Shown here: one piece after another, positions 24,668 through 36,400 of the stretch | How positions within the stretch are numbered: the first letter of the stretch is position 1 | Layout: each line of letters starts with the position of its first letter | Source of the DNA: Lathyrus oleraceus | Lineage: Eukaryota; Streptophyta; Magnoliopsida; Fabales; Fabaceae | Length of the DNA stretch: 64,000 nt | Direction: 5' to 3' | Assembly: GCF_024323335.1 (NCBI RefSeq) | Contig: NC_066579.1 | Coordinates: forward strand, 132,610,354 to 132,674,353 | Program-made: the position numbers and the translations under genes | Notes under the pieces: model-generated | What the model was told of the DNA's origin: nothing | The model's input: the letters and a program-made list of their open reading frames with translations, nothing else | Database searches by the model: none

Positions 24668-24890
24668 TTTCGATATCCAAAACAAAACCATGTACGCATT
24701 ACTATAAATAAGCAATCTTTGTTTCCAACATAGGAGTTGGATTTCTAAGATATAAATCACAATTCCAATAAATGTTATATGTACATGGTTTGCAGGTCTG
24801 TAATATATGCAGTTGCTTTTCAAGTAATTGACGTATTGCATATTAGAAAAATATCACTTACACACTTCAGTTTTGATTACTAAACCATAA
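24668..24890 (+). other. 3' flank of PA1 copy 2
   Basis: This region is collinear with the region after copy 1, including AATAAATG near 24770. Homology ends just before the (AT)n run. Confidence 0.6.
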
Positions 24891-24918
24891 AAATAGAACA
24901 CTATATACATTAACTGGA

Positions 24919-25028
<110 letters not shown>

Positions 25029-25429
25029 AACAACCTCAAATACAAAACACAATCTAAAGAATAAACACCAAAGATAAAACGGCTAGAATCCAACAGTTGA
25101 TACCATCACGTTGCTTCTTGGGTTTTATACATTGCTTCCTAGTTTTTTCGCTCTTATTCAAAACATGCTTCGGTGTATTTCATAAAATTGATCAAGGATT
25201 CTTCAAGTTGGGATGGTTTCATTTGTTGTGGTGCTTTAGGAACTTGAGGGCTTGAGGAGTTCCTTAATTTTTTTCTCCAATTAACATTCGAGTGATCGTT
25301 CCAACCTGCATTATAAGTATTAGAGTAAGTGAAGGTGTGAAAAACATAAGAAAGGGGAATTTGAATTGGATTGTACCAAACAAAAGTTTTTTTCCAACTC
25401 AAAAACATCACTTAAATGTTAATAACAAA

Positions 25430-26712
25430 GATATAAAAACACCAGTATTTTTATTCTGGTTCGCTTGAAACTCAAAGCTAGTCTAGTCCACCCGTCAAGG
25501 TGATTTTTCATTATACACAAGAACTTAATCTACTATAATCAACTGATTACAATAATCACAAAGAATAAGCTTCTTTGTCTTCTCAAGTATCCAACTATAC
25601 CCTAGTCTCCTTAAGGACTCACAAAGAATAACTTTTTTTGTCTTCTTAAGAATCTGACTATACCCTAGTCTCCTTAAGGAATCAAACAAACAATTTGAAT
25701 AATATTTTGTATGTTATAAGTTGCTTCTACACAAGCAGATTTTACACAAATGATAAACATATACTTACAGAAAAACTGTATAGAAAAATGATAGCGTTTC
25801 AAATAAACTTTGTCAAGTTTTGCAACGCTTCAGTATTCTTCTATATGTCTTTTTTTTCGTCAAGTCTCCAAGTCCCACTTATATAGCATAAGGAGAAGAT
25901 CGTTGGAGGGAAATATGGGGAAACCAAATAGAGCGGTTGTTCACTGTTTGATGGTAAAAGGAGTGATACTGTGTACTGTCATTCGCCCACAAATTTAGTG
26001 ACAGGTGTGATGTATAGTATAGTCCTTGCCCGCGAAATTAGGTAGTGGAAAGAATATTTGATTTGTACTATGTACTATTTAATCACATACTCATTTGATC
26101 TTATCTTCAAGTTCATTAGCTTCTGATGAAAGTTGATGAAGCATGAAATGAAGAAACATAAAACTGGATTCATACACTTTAGAATCTTTGGTTAGAACCT
26201 TGACGAAATGAACAGTTTGGCTTGAGATCTTTAGAATCTTCTGAATCTTCAGACTCTTCAGTCATAACCTTGATAACCTCAACGTCTGGCTTGAGATCTT
26301 CAGAATCTTTAGGTAAGTAACACAACTTTATAAGCTTTCCATTCTTTAGAAGCTTTATGATCAGAGTCACGTCCAGAAACACGAACTGAGAGAACGTTGC
26401 AGCAGCATATCGTCTCCCCAAAAGCTTCTCAAGAGTGAATCAACACAGAAGAAGAAAGATCATTGTAGCAGCAACTTTGAAAATCTTTTAGAACTTCTCA
26501 TGACTGGCGCAGAAGTGGAATTGGAACGCAATGTTCATAAACTTATTACATTGCACGTCATGTACTTAGAATCAAAACTGGTTGTTAAAGAAATATAATA
26601 ACATATCATTAGGGTACCAAAATTATTCTCACACAAATACAACATTGTTATCATCAAAACTCAATGTATAGATGCAGAACCAAATCTTGTTCTAATAATC
26701 TCCCCCTTTTTG
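25430..26712 (-). repeat. Partial copia-type LTR with polypurine tract
   Basis: On the minus strand, GTCATCATCAAAAAGGGGG (about 26702-26720) is a typical SIRE/Maximus-like polypurine tract. It is followed by an LTR-like sequence starting near ATTAGAACAAGATTTGG (about 26697). The stretch leftwards is non-coding. It contains a duplicated block (AGAATAAGCTTCTTTGTCTT and AGAATAACTTTTTTTGTCTT, about 25562 and 25625) with CTATACCCTAGTCTCC. The left end is approximate. Confidence 0.5.
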
Positions 26713-27190
26713 ATGATGACAAAAACATGTATTTTTATGAACAATTTTGTACAGGGTAATCGCAGAATGATACATCTTACAGAAGCACAAAATGCACACA
26801 CTCTGTGGGGATACATCTTACAGAAGGATACATCTTACAGAAGGATACTCTATTGGAGAGAAAACGCACACACTCTATGGGGAGAAAAGTTCTAGAGAGT
26901 GGGGAAAAGCATGAGAAATGCAAAATGCACAAATAAACATCATGACGTTATGCACATGCGTATGATTTTTTATGATGACAAAAAAAGCGTAAAGGGTGTG
27001 AGACTGATAATGTAGTACAACTAGATACTCGGCTAATCTCAACAAGATGGAGGTGTGGGTAGAGATTCATTAGGGATTATATCATTCATGCAATCTGATG
27101 CTGGGGAGATTGCCATAAGTAGCAACAAGAAAAATCCAGCATGGGGAAGTCATTGAGTTTGTTCTTTAGGATCTTACCATACTTGAGAAT
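26713..27190 (-). repeat. 3' untranslated remnant of the left Ogre-type element, cut by an insertion
   Basis: The text contains repeated GATACATCTTACAGAAG (three times) and ACACTCT(G/A)TGGGGA words. It resembles the GCTGGGGA-rich 3' untranslated stretch of the right Ogre element (57850-58430). With 48972-49586 it probably forms one region split by the LTR retrotransposon. The orientation follows from the pol remnant on the far side. Confidence 0.5.
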
Positions 27191-28933
27191 TGAAATTCTG
27201 GTGTAGTCAGAATTCAGATGTTCTACTCCAAGTCATGACATCTGATCTAACATTGTAACTAATATAGCAAGATAGTTATTAACCACTGTACTAATATGTA
27301 CACGTTCACAGATGTCACGACATCTCATTCTATGTCACCCTAGAATGGATGAACACCTGGTTCTGTGCATCAGGAAGAAGGACTCAACAGAGATCAATCC
27401 TAGCACTCACTTCTGTTGTTTTCTTACACAGTTATCAGCATGATGTCTTACTATTGATTTTGGACATCATCTGTTACATTGTTCCAGTGTGTTTGTCTTT
27501 TACTTGTATTTCCTGAATTAAAGGTTGAACACGTTAATCTAATTTCCACTTATCAGATTGCTAACAACTAGGCTATTTGTTAGGTTCATTAGTTGTAGGT
27601 TAGTAGTTGGTTTCCTGGATTTTAGCTCAGCTGTTGAATCCCTGAAGAATAGCTTGAGAAAAATACTGAAACAGAAAAACCAATCATCCTACACTTTAGC
27701 ACATGCTGTTGGGAATGAATGTCACAACATTCAGTTCGACAGCCAGAACATATGCTGATTCTGTTATGTTCCTGGAAACGGATTGTGCTAAGTTTGCAGT
27801 ACTGTAAAAGACCAACTTGTCTCTACTTCAGTATCAGCTTTCAGTATCAACTGTCAAAACATCCAGTTTGACAGTTTCACAATGATCCTTCGGCCAGGTC
27901 TGTTATCCTTGAAAAGAACAGACTTAAATAAATACTGAACTGAAATTAACCTGCTTATTATTCAGTATAAGCTGTCACTGATGAATGTTACAACATTCTG
28001 ATTGACATTCAACCAGAAGGCTATATACCAGATCTGTTATCATCTTGATAAGCTGACTGGAATACCAGCTGAGTTATGACAGTAATAAAAACACATGCAG
28101 AAGGAAAACAAACACAGGAAATTGTTAACCCAGTTCAGTCCAACATGACCTACATCTGGGGGCTACCAAGCCAGGAAGAAGATCCACTATTAGCAGTATT
28201 AATTCAGAGTTAAACTCCCCCGTTTACAACTCTTCACTTAATCCCTACCCAATGCAATCTATACCTAGGAACTCCTAGATAGAAACCTCCAGTTTCCATT
28301 CCTATCATTACAAATACAATGTAATGTTAACACACCTTGAACTTGCTTCACAGCTTCATTCAAGAACAAAATCACTCTTGCCTACAGGCTTTGAGTTACA
28401 AATACTCTCAGCTTTGACCACTGAGAAACACATGGTAACCTTCCCACAGATTGGGAGGTTTACCTCACACACACCCCTAAAAATTCATTCTAAGAGGCTT
28501 ACAAAAACTAGGTTACAATGTGTTATTTATAACCTAATCACCCAACTGGATTTGGGCCTTCAGAAATCGCAGCAAACTTGTTCTTTGCTGTTACAAATTC
28601 AGCAGAAAAATTCTGCTACAAACAAGGTCTTCAATCCTAAAATCTCTCCATATATATCTCCATATTTAGAGCCTATATATATTCTGATTAAGTCTTTAAG
28701 ACCTCCACATGGGAGTTAGGATATTCACCAAATATCCTTACTAATCCCAGAATATATACTGAATTAATTAATTCAGTTTTCTACACATGTACGATGTCAC
28801 AGGTCTGATGTCATGACATCGTACATGACATGTTGGTCCAGATGTTGAACTTCTTCAACCCAACATATTAAAACAACAGAGATGAATAGATTATTTGTTT
28901 TACAAAATTAATGCCAATCCTAAGGTATTAACA
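27191..28933 (-). repeat. 3' LTR of the non-autonomous retrotransposon
   Basis: It is 1743 bp and aligns without gaps to 47229-48971. I count 12 differences by eye, ten of them transitions. Near its U3 end it carries a perfect 14-base inverted repeat (28786-28799 and 28814-28827) and an overlapping 14-base palindrome GATGTCATGACATC (28807-28820). Short frames of 66 and 131 aa inside it recur in the other LTR and are not genes. Confidence 0.95.
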
Positions 28934-29030
28934 ATCTCCCCCTTTGGCAAATTTTAGCTAAAACAAATAAACATTACACTGGACAAAACATCCCATTATG
29001 GGTATGCTCTTCATCTCTGTCATTGACTCC
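28934..29030 (-). other. Internal 3' end of the retrotransposon, with target site TCC
   Basis: A polypurine tract (minus strand) adjoins the LTR. The last three bases, TCC at 29028-29030, are repeated at 43187-43189 on the other side of the CACTA element and form its target duplication. Confidence 0.85.
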
Positions 29031-29059
29031 CACTACTAGAATAAGTCATTTTAGCCTCC

Positions 29060-29415
29060 TAGTTTAGAGTCGGCCACCGACACGGACACTATTAGTGTCG
29101 GCTAAGCCTACACTAACGGACTCTATCTACGTACATCATTTAAGACAAGTTATTTTTTTTATTAGTGTCGGCAAAACCGACACTACTTGTTATGTTACCT
29201 TTGAAGAATGTTTGATTAATTTATTTAGAGTCGGTGTGACCGACTCTATCTAGTAGCATTATTTTTTAATTAGTATTTATTTACTTAGAGTCCGCTTAGC
29301 CGACGCTATTATTATAACATATAATTTTTCCATTTATTTATCTATAATATGTATATATATTTAAGGTTTAAGTATTTTATTTATTAAGTAGAGTCCGCTT
29401 GGCGGACGCTAAGGA
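29060..29415. repeat. Left subterminal repeats of the CACTA element
   Basis: Palindromic words such as AGTGTCGGCAAAACCGACACTA, AGAGTCGGTGTGACCGACTCTA and AGAGTCCGCTTAGCCGACGCTA are spaced 55-80 bases apart. In En/Spm such arrays bind the TnpA protein and are needed to bring the ends together (established for maize En/Spm). A TATATATATT stretch near 29352 could serve as a TATA box for the transposase leader. Confidence 0.85.
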
Positions 29416-29439
29416 ATTTTCTATTTCTGACCAAAAATT

Positions 29440-29638
29440 GCGCGACAGCTTATTTCCCTCTTTCCTTTTCCCTCGTCATTTTTCACTCTCCCTCCATTTC
29501 ATTTCACAACACGAAAACCCTAATTCGAATCCGTTTTTTCCCAATTTCGTGAACCGATTCGTGAATCCCTAATCCGTGAATCCATTGAAGAATCCCTAAT
29601 TCAAAATCCCTCGTTAAAGGGTTTCTGAATCATCAAAG
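29440..29638 (+). other. Probable non-coding first exon of the CACTA transposase gene
   Basis: The composition changes to a CT-rich leader-like stretch (CCCTAATTCGAATCC, repeated GTGAATCCCTAATCC). It ends CATCAAAG before a GTAATG donor at 29639. The next good acceptor upstream of the transposase ATG is TTTTAATTTTCAG at 33388. The predicted leader intron (29639-33388) would contain the helicase and antisense GH3 fragments. The leader could instead belong to a captured gene. No transcript is available here. Confidence 0.4.
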
Positions 29639-30377
29639 GTAATGCATATTCGGTGAATCCCTAATCCGTGAATCCTTTTCGATGTTTATACATTTGTGTG
29701 CGTGGTTGTTTGCCCAGGCTGTCTATTCGGTGATATCTTGCTGTAGGAGGGAATCCTCTCCTCTTATAAAGGGTATTTGCTGTTAATGTTTGTTCGTTGA
29801 TATGGTTTGTGTAACTTTGATAGCTTGATTATTTTAGCTCGCCAACTCTTTTCTTAACTGTTGATAGCAATCTGTCTCCTTCCACTGTGGTTTGCTTAAT
29901 TTTCCTGTCTTATGTAGTAAATTGGTTTTATTTTCTTTTTCTATCTAGTGAAGAATCAAATTAGATTTTTTTTTCATTTAATCAAGAGCTTTATATGATT
30001 TTGAAAGTTATTATCATGGTCTGTAAATGATCGCTGAAACTCAAATTTGAGCAGGGAACCTGAATGTTTGATAGTGTTTTATGAAGTTCTAGGTTCTGAG
30101 TGTTTTATCTCTGTCCAACATAACCAGAATTGCATTAATTTCTGTATAGTGCTCTAATGTAAAGTTGATTTGATGATGTTTACAATGATTTCTAATGCCT
30201 TGCTATTGCAAATCTAATATGATATTGGTTGATGTTTGCTCTATCATGTGTTTATGAAAGGTTTGAAAATAGCTTGTAAAATTCAATTATTCTACTGCCA
30301 GATAAAGCTAATGTGATTGTTTTTCCCTAAGAAAAGAATGTCTTTTAATTTTATTTTCAATTGATTTTGTATGTTAG

Positions 30378-30438
30378 TTCACAAGATTGGAAGGCAAGAC
30401 TAAAGATTCCACCAGCTGATACACGCTATAGGACAGAG
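30378..30438 (+). pseudogene. Captured exon of a DDX6/RH8-like DEAD-box RNA helicase
   Basis: A 61-base segment bounded by TTAG and GTATGA splice-like signals encodes SQDWKARLKIPPADTRYRTE. That is the conserved stretch just before the helicase core of plant RH6/RH8/RH12 (DDX6/Dhh1 family, mRNA decapping and P-body proteins). About 700 bases before it and 300 after it look like the flanking introns of the donor gene. No other exon of the helicase is present, so the fragment cannot make a helicase. It lies on the same strand as the transposase. Confidence 0.85.
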
Positions 30439-30759
30439 GTATGATTACAAACAATTTAAAGCTGTTATCATATATATTCCAAGTGATTGTTTATTTAAAT
30501 TATGTATTATGCTTTGGTTTTGGTCATATATTTTGTTTAAGAATTGCGATCTTTGAGTTTGTCAGGAACAGTACGCATCCCTTGTTGGAGTTGATTCTCT
30601 GCATTGGTTTTAGCTTTCATTTTGTTGAGTCATGTCATTTTTAGTGCCCTATGGCCTGTGCTCAGTGCCTTTTAGACATTTTATTTGATATGCCATTTTT
30701 CAGTCATTAGATCATTACGGCTTAGAATTTAGAGTATAAACATGCTTGATGAGATATTT

Positions 30760-31512
30760 ACATTAACATTCACATAAAACAAGGAGGGAAAATTTTACAA
30801 TTTTCATTTCAGTTACATTCCACTTAAATCTCAATTTCGATTCAACTAACTTTTGAATTTCTAAACTAACTGAATTTACAATGGAATTTAATTTCAAAAC
30901 AGAATTTGAGTTAAACATTTCACTCACCAAATCCACCTCTAACAGATTTTATAACTTCTCATAACAGATCCTAACTAACTAATAACCTCTAACAGAAACA
31001 AAATTGCTGCACAGTTTCTGTTATGAACTTCTTAGCTAATTAAGTGTTAGGAAATTAATTAGTTGAATGTGTTATTACTTATTAGTAATGTCAGCTGTGA
31101 ACTATTGTTGAAAGTCTAATAGTTTGCTTCTGTTAATGTTAATGTTGAGTTGTTATGACTTAAATGAAACCATGATATGCTTTTATTGTGGACTGCTATT
31201 AGCGAACTGTTTGGTGATTACTGAATTTCTGTTAGGATGGAGTTAAGTTTCTGTTAGATTTCTTACTTGAGTTAAGTCTGCTATCAGTTAGTAGGTTGTT
31301 TTGAATTCTGTTATGACTGTTAATGTTTGTTAAATTTCGGTTAAGTGAAAATTGTGAGAGTTAATTAGTTAGGAAAACAGAATTGAAAAATGACTATAAC
31401 CTCACTCTCTCATAACTTTGTGGCTTATGGCCAGTCCAGTTAATCTTCCAAATAAGTACATCTTACAATTAGTCGGTGAGAACCACTTTTTGAGTTTGGC
31501 CTCCATTGTTAC
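30760..31512. other. Non-coding CACTA interior
   Basis: AT-rich sequence with many TGTTA and AACAG words. No coding sequence was recognised up to the GH3 fragment. The last part may be intron carried along with GH3. Confidence 0.4.
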
Positions 31513-32402
31513 AATAAGTGGTAACAACAAGCTCATATTCTTGATCAAGCTTGACATCAACAAGATCCACCAACTCTTGTTGTTCTTTCTCATTCACAGG
31601 ATCATTACTTCTATTAACAGGTAAGAACTCATAGTAGCACATGGTAGGGATAAGGGTATAAGACACATGACATGGTTTACAAAGAGGATTAAGGTTAACA
31701 CCGAAGAAACCTTCACTAGCAGCATAAATGTTAGATACAAGTGGAAGACCATTACAATAGTAATCCAAAGTAGGAATATACTGTGACATTGATCCTGTCA
31801 CAGTAACATCAACATACTTAGTATTAGGCCACAACCTAGTAATAATACCTTGCCAAGAACCCTTGCTACACTCACTCTGAATAAAATCAGCAAGATTTTT
31901 GTCAGATTTAAGAATTTTCATAACAGCCTCTCTCACTGAAATGTCAGTGATGAGAGGATTAATTGTTCCTGTTCTTATATCATCGCAGAGAAGTGACCAA
32001 TTTTTCTCGAGGAACCGAACAGCGTGAATGAGACTTGTAGCGAAAACAGCACCGACACGAAGGACCTCGTTGTTTTGACAAAGACCACATAGAAGTTGTG
32101 AATACATACTTTGGTATGAGTCAAGACAGAGAACAGTTTCATTTGGACTTGTGAATGGATTGTAAGATCTGTTTAAAAAATGAGAACTTTTGTAAAATCT
32201 TGTGAGGGCTGCACTAGTTTTAATGCCTCCTGGTGTTTTAGATTCATTTCTTGTAAACATTAGGTACATTCCTTTTCCTTTATCTAGGTCAGGAACAAAT
32301 TGATTCATTATTGGCATTAATAGTCTAAATATCAAATATCTTCTTCCAAAATCTTCTTCAATTGCTGGCATCATCTTTCTCTCACCACCAGATGTTCCTG
32401 AG
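31513..32402 (-). pseudogene. Captured exon of a GH3 acyl-acid amido synthetase, antisense to the transposase
   Basis: An uninterrupted 890-base frame (about 296 aa) begins after a TTGGGTATTTCAG acceptor and stops at a GTAAC donor-like site. It shows GH3 family landmarks: SSGTSGGERK near the start (ATP-binding loop), ETV..DSYQSMYSQLLCGL, an EVLRVGAVFA motif, WEGIITR/WPNTKY-like and YIPTLDYYCNGLPL motifs, then NLNPLCKP and YELVVTTY. GH3 enzymes conjugate amino acids to auxin or jasmonate and are about 600 aa, so only the middle half is here. The frame contains no stop, which suggests recent capture. Reading into the introns gives a 331-codon frame, but the added ends are intron. Confidence 0.95.
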
Positions 32403-32464
32403 CTGAAATACCCAAAAAGAAACCAAAACAAGCCAATTAATATTAATAGGATTGAGTTTTTCAA

Positions 32465-33388
32465 CTAAAACAAGAATAAAATTCCAAATGAAAAAATAGA
32501 CTCCATCTTTTAAAGAACTGTGGTGACATCTTTTAAATTAGACTCCATCTTTTTAAATTTTTTTAATTAAAAGTAGTTAGGCTCACTGTACATAATAATT
32601 AGGCAAATGTTGTTTTTCTGATATTGTTGACATGGACATAGATGATGTTTTGGTATAGGAAAGGGAAAGTGTATTGGTGTAGGAGCCAAACACATGTTTC
32701 GATTATTAGGAAGTTACCTTCTAATGATATACATGGTGGAATTTTATGCATCTATTTTACTCTTGCATGACATCTTTACTGGTCGAGCTCTATGAAACAG
32801 CCTGGCTCGAATGGATCGTAATCTGTTCCCGGCATAGGGACAGGTGGCTACTTCTCATATTAGTTATTATGAAGTAGAAGATGGGGAACATCATTAATCT
32901 ATTTGCCTAAAAAATGTTTTTTTTCTACTTAATCATTTCTGATCATAATCTAATTTTATATGAATGAGGTAGAGAAATTTGCTTATATGAGGTGGTTCTT
33001 ATAAAAAATAGCTTACAGGTCATATGAATATTCTAATTTAATGTTAGAAAACACAACTTTCTGAATTTGTTACTGCTCTTGGTTAAGAACCTTTCTTGAT
33101 GTTTCATTTAGTTGCATTTCTACTTTCCTCAACAAACAAGGAGAACTGTACCGAAAACATTTTACATTCATATTTACACATAAATACATAAACCTCAAAT
33201 ACATGCCATCACATAGATATATATATGTAACCTTTTATCTTGACAAATTATTGTAATATCTAATCCCTTGGAATGCATGTATTCTATTCTCTCCTAATAC
33301 CCATTAGGAAGTTATCTGATTTTCTCCTAATACCCATTAGGAACTTATCAGCCATTCATTTTTGTCTAATATATGTTTTAATTTTCAG
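32465..33388. other. CACTA interior, probably intron
   Basis: No gene is recognised. A short coding-like patch near 32690-32900 reads in pieces but matches nothing I know. The stretch ends with a strong acceptor (TTTTAATTTTCAG) 33 bases before the transposase ATG. Confidence 0.4.
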
Positions 33389-33421
33389 TGGTTGACGAGT
33401 TAATTGTTTGCCTTATAGAAA

Positions 33422-36400
33422 ATGGATCGTACTTGGATGTACGATAGAGTATATTCCAATAGACACGGATTGAAAGAAGAGTATGTTCGCGGGGTTAAAG
33501 ACTTCGTAAAGAGGGCTTTGAAACAACCTATTTGTAAATCTGAGGGAGGGATAAGGTGTCCGTGTATAAATTGCAAGTGTCTCAAGATAAGAACACCAAC
33601 TAATGTTAGACTTCACTTGTATCGAGATGGATTTCAACCAGACTATTGGATTTGGACTCAACATGGAGAAGTAGAGCTCAATGTTAATACAAGGAATGAT
33701 TCAAATAGTAGTGAGCATGTGCATCATGATGACCAAATTGAGGCAATGAATCAGATGGTGTATGATGCTTTTAGGCCTTATGGAGTATTCTCTCACGTGA
33801 ATGATAACATAGAAGTTGAGGAATATACGTAGGATGAGTTTCCCAACGAAGATGCCAAACGATTTTATGACAAGTTGATATCTTTCAACAAGCCCATTTA
33901 TGAGGGAGCTACCCAATCAATATTATCAATATCTACTCAACTTCTTGAAATTAGGTCTAATTGGCATGTACCACAAAAAGGTTTAGATTTTGTTGCACAA
34001 ATGCTTAAAAGTGTATGTCCAGTTCAAAAATGCTTGCCCGATAACTATTACCAAGCAACACAGTTGGTATCTAAGTTAGGGCTAAAGGTTGAGAAGATTG
34101 ATTGTTGTAAGAATGGTTGTATGTTATATTACAAGGATGATAGCAATCTATCAGAGTGCAAATTTTGTAATGCTCCTAGGTTCATTCCTCGCAAGACTGG
34201 CATGGGAAAGTACAAAGATATCCCAGTGAAGAGAATGTTCTACTTCCCAATCATTCCCAGATTACAAAGATTGTATGCATCAACTGAGTCGGCAAGTGAA
34301 ATGAGATGGCATCACATGAACAAAAATAGTTCCAACATCCTTCGCCACCCGTCAGATGGAAAAGCATGGAAACATTTTGATAGTGTATATCCTGACTTTT
34401 CTAGGGAACCCAGAAATGTAAGGTTGGGTCTGTGTTCAGATGGTTTTACTCCTTACATTCAAGCGTCTGCTTCTCCATACTCATGTTGGCCAATAATAGT
34501 TACTCCGTATAATCTCCCCCCTGAAATGTGCATGACCAAACCATACTTGTTTTTGGCATGCCTCATACCCGGACCTAAAAACCCTAAATTAAAGATAGAT
34601 GTCTACTTGCAACCATTGATTGATGATCTACATCGATTGTGGTCCAATGGAATATTGACCTATGATATATCTACAAAACAAAACTTCATCATGAAAGCCT
34701 GCTTGATGTGGACAATTAATGATTTTCCAGCCTATGGTATGTTATCTGGATGGGGAACACAAGGTAAATTGGCATGCCCTCATTGTATGGAACACACTGA
34801 TGCTTTCACCTTGAAAAGTGGCCATAAGAATTCCTGGTTTGACTGTCATCGTCGTTTCTTGCCATCTAATCACTCCTTCAGAAGGAGTAAAAGAAGTTTC
34901 CTAAAAAATAGGGTTGTGACCAATGAGCCACCTCCCATTTCCACAGGGAAAGATATATGGGCGGTAATAAGTAATTTTCCAAAAGTTACTGAAATTGGAT
35001 GGGAGGCGAAATGGAAAGAATTCGAAGGGTATGGAGTGGATCACAATTGGAAAAAGCGAAGTATTTTTTGGGATCTCCCATATTGGAAGGATAATTTGTT
35101 AAGGCATAACCTCGATGTGATGCACATAGAAAAAAACGTCTTCGATAATATATTTAATACTGTCATGAATGTTAAGGATAAAACAAAGGATAATGAAAAG
35201 GCAAGAGAAGACTTGGCTAAATTATGCTTTCGCGGGGACTTGGAGCTCCAACCCTTAGAAAACGGAAAGAATGGTAAACCAAAGGCTAGTTACACTCTAA
35301 CCAAATCTGAAGCCAAGTTGGTTTGTAAATGGCTTAAGGAATTGAGAATGCCAGATGGCTATGCTTCAAACCTCAGTAGGTGTGCGAATGTAGAAAAGGG
35401 TACGGTGCATGGGATGAAGAGCCATGATTGTCATGTTTTCATGGAATGTTTACTCCCAATTGCATTCCATTCATTGCCAGATTTGGTTTGGAAACCATTA
35501 ACTGAGCTAAGTCGATTCTTTAAAGATCTTTGTTGCAATACATTGAGGATGGACGACTTAATTAAGTTGGATGAGAATATTCCAATTATCATATGCAAGT
35601 TGGAAAGGATTTTTCCACCAGGTTTCTTTGACTCAATGGAGCATCTTCCAATCCATCTTGCCAAAGAAGCAATTCTAGGTGGTCCAGTACAGTACCGATG
35701 GATGTATCCATTCGAAAGGTAATTGTTGTGGTTGATCTTATTAAGTTATTGCATGTTTATCATAAATTAATAAACGTGGAATGATTGAATGTGCAGATTT
35801 ATGGGAGTCTCAAAGAGGGCAGTGACAAATAAGGCTAGAGTTGAAGGTTCCATATGCAGTGATTATATACATCGCGAGACAAATTACTTTTGCTCTCATT
35901 ATTTCAACTCTTTCCGTTTGTTGCCAACCATAAATCTTAGTAAAAAACCTCATTTAGACAATGATGACATTCTACCTACAATGTCCATTCTACAAAGTGG
36001 CGGTCGACCAAGTGGGAAGTCACGAAAATATTTTCTATCTGATAAGGAATGGAAGTCTTCACATGTGCATGTCTTGATAAATTGTGATGAGGTTAAACCA
36101 TATCTTGAGTAAGTGTGCATCATAATATATTCAATCAAATTATTGATGCATATCATAATAGATATTTACTTATGAATCGTGTGATTTATTTCAGCATATT
36201 CTTAGAGAACCACTCTCTAGATATAGAAGATTCATCTGGGCGCATACATATAGAGTTTCCCATATGGCTGAAGAAATATGTAAATGAGGAGACAAATGGA
36301 GTTACTAACCAAGATATAATTGCCTTGTCTCGCAGTCCTGCATCAATGGCCATATCATGGAACATGTATTTTATCAATGGGTACAAGTTTCATACTGAAG

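Noticed and set aside
25154..26421. Small frames of 60-85 aa between the (AT)n tract and the copia polypurine tract
   Set aside because: No motif was seen, and they lie in LTR-like sequence with internal duplications.
28324..28719. Open frame of 131 aa, also at 48362-48757
   Set aside because: It lies inside both LTRs of the same retrotransposon and has no motif. Its conservation comes from LTR identity.
31469..32464. 331-aa GH3 'gene' taken as a full short protein
   Set aside because: Its first 21 and last 14 residues are translated intron. The real content is one internal exon, so no functional enzyme is called.
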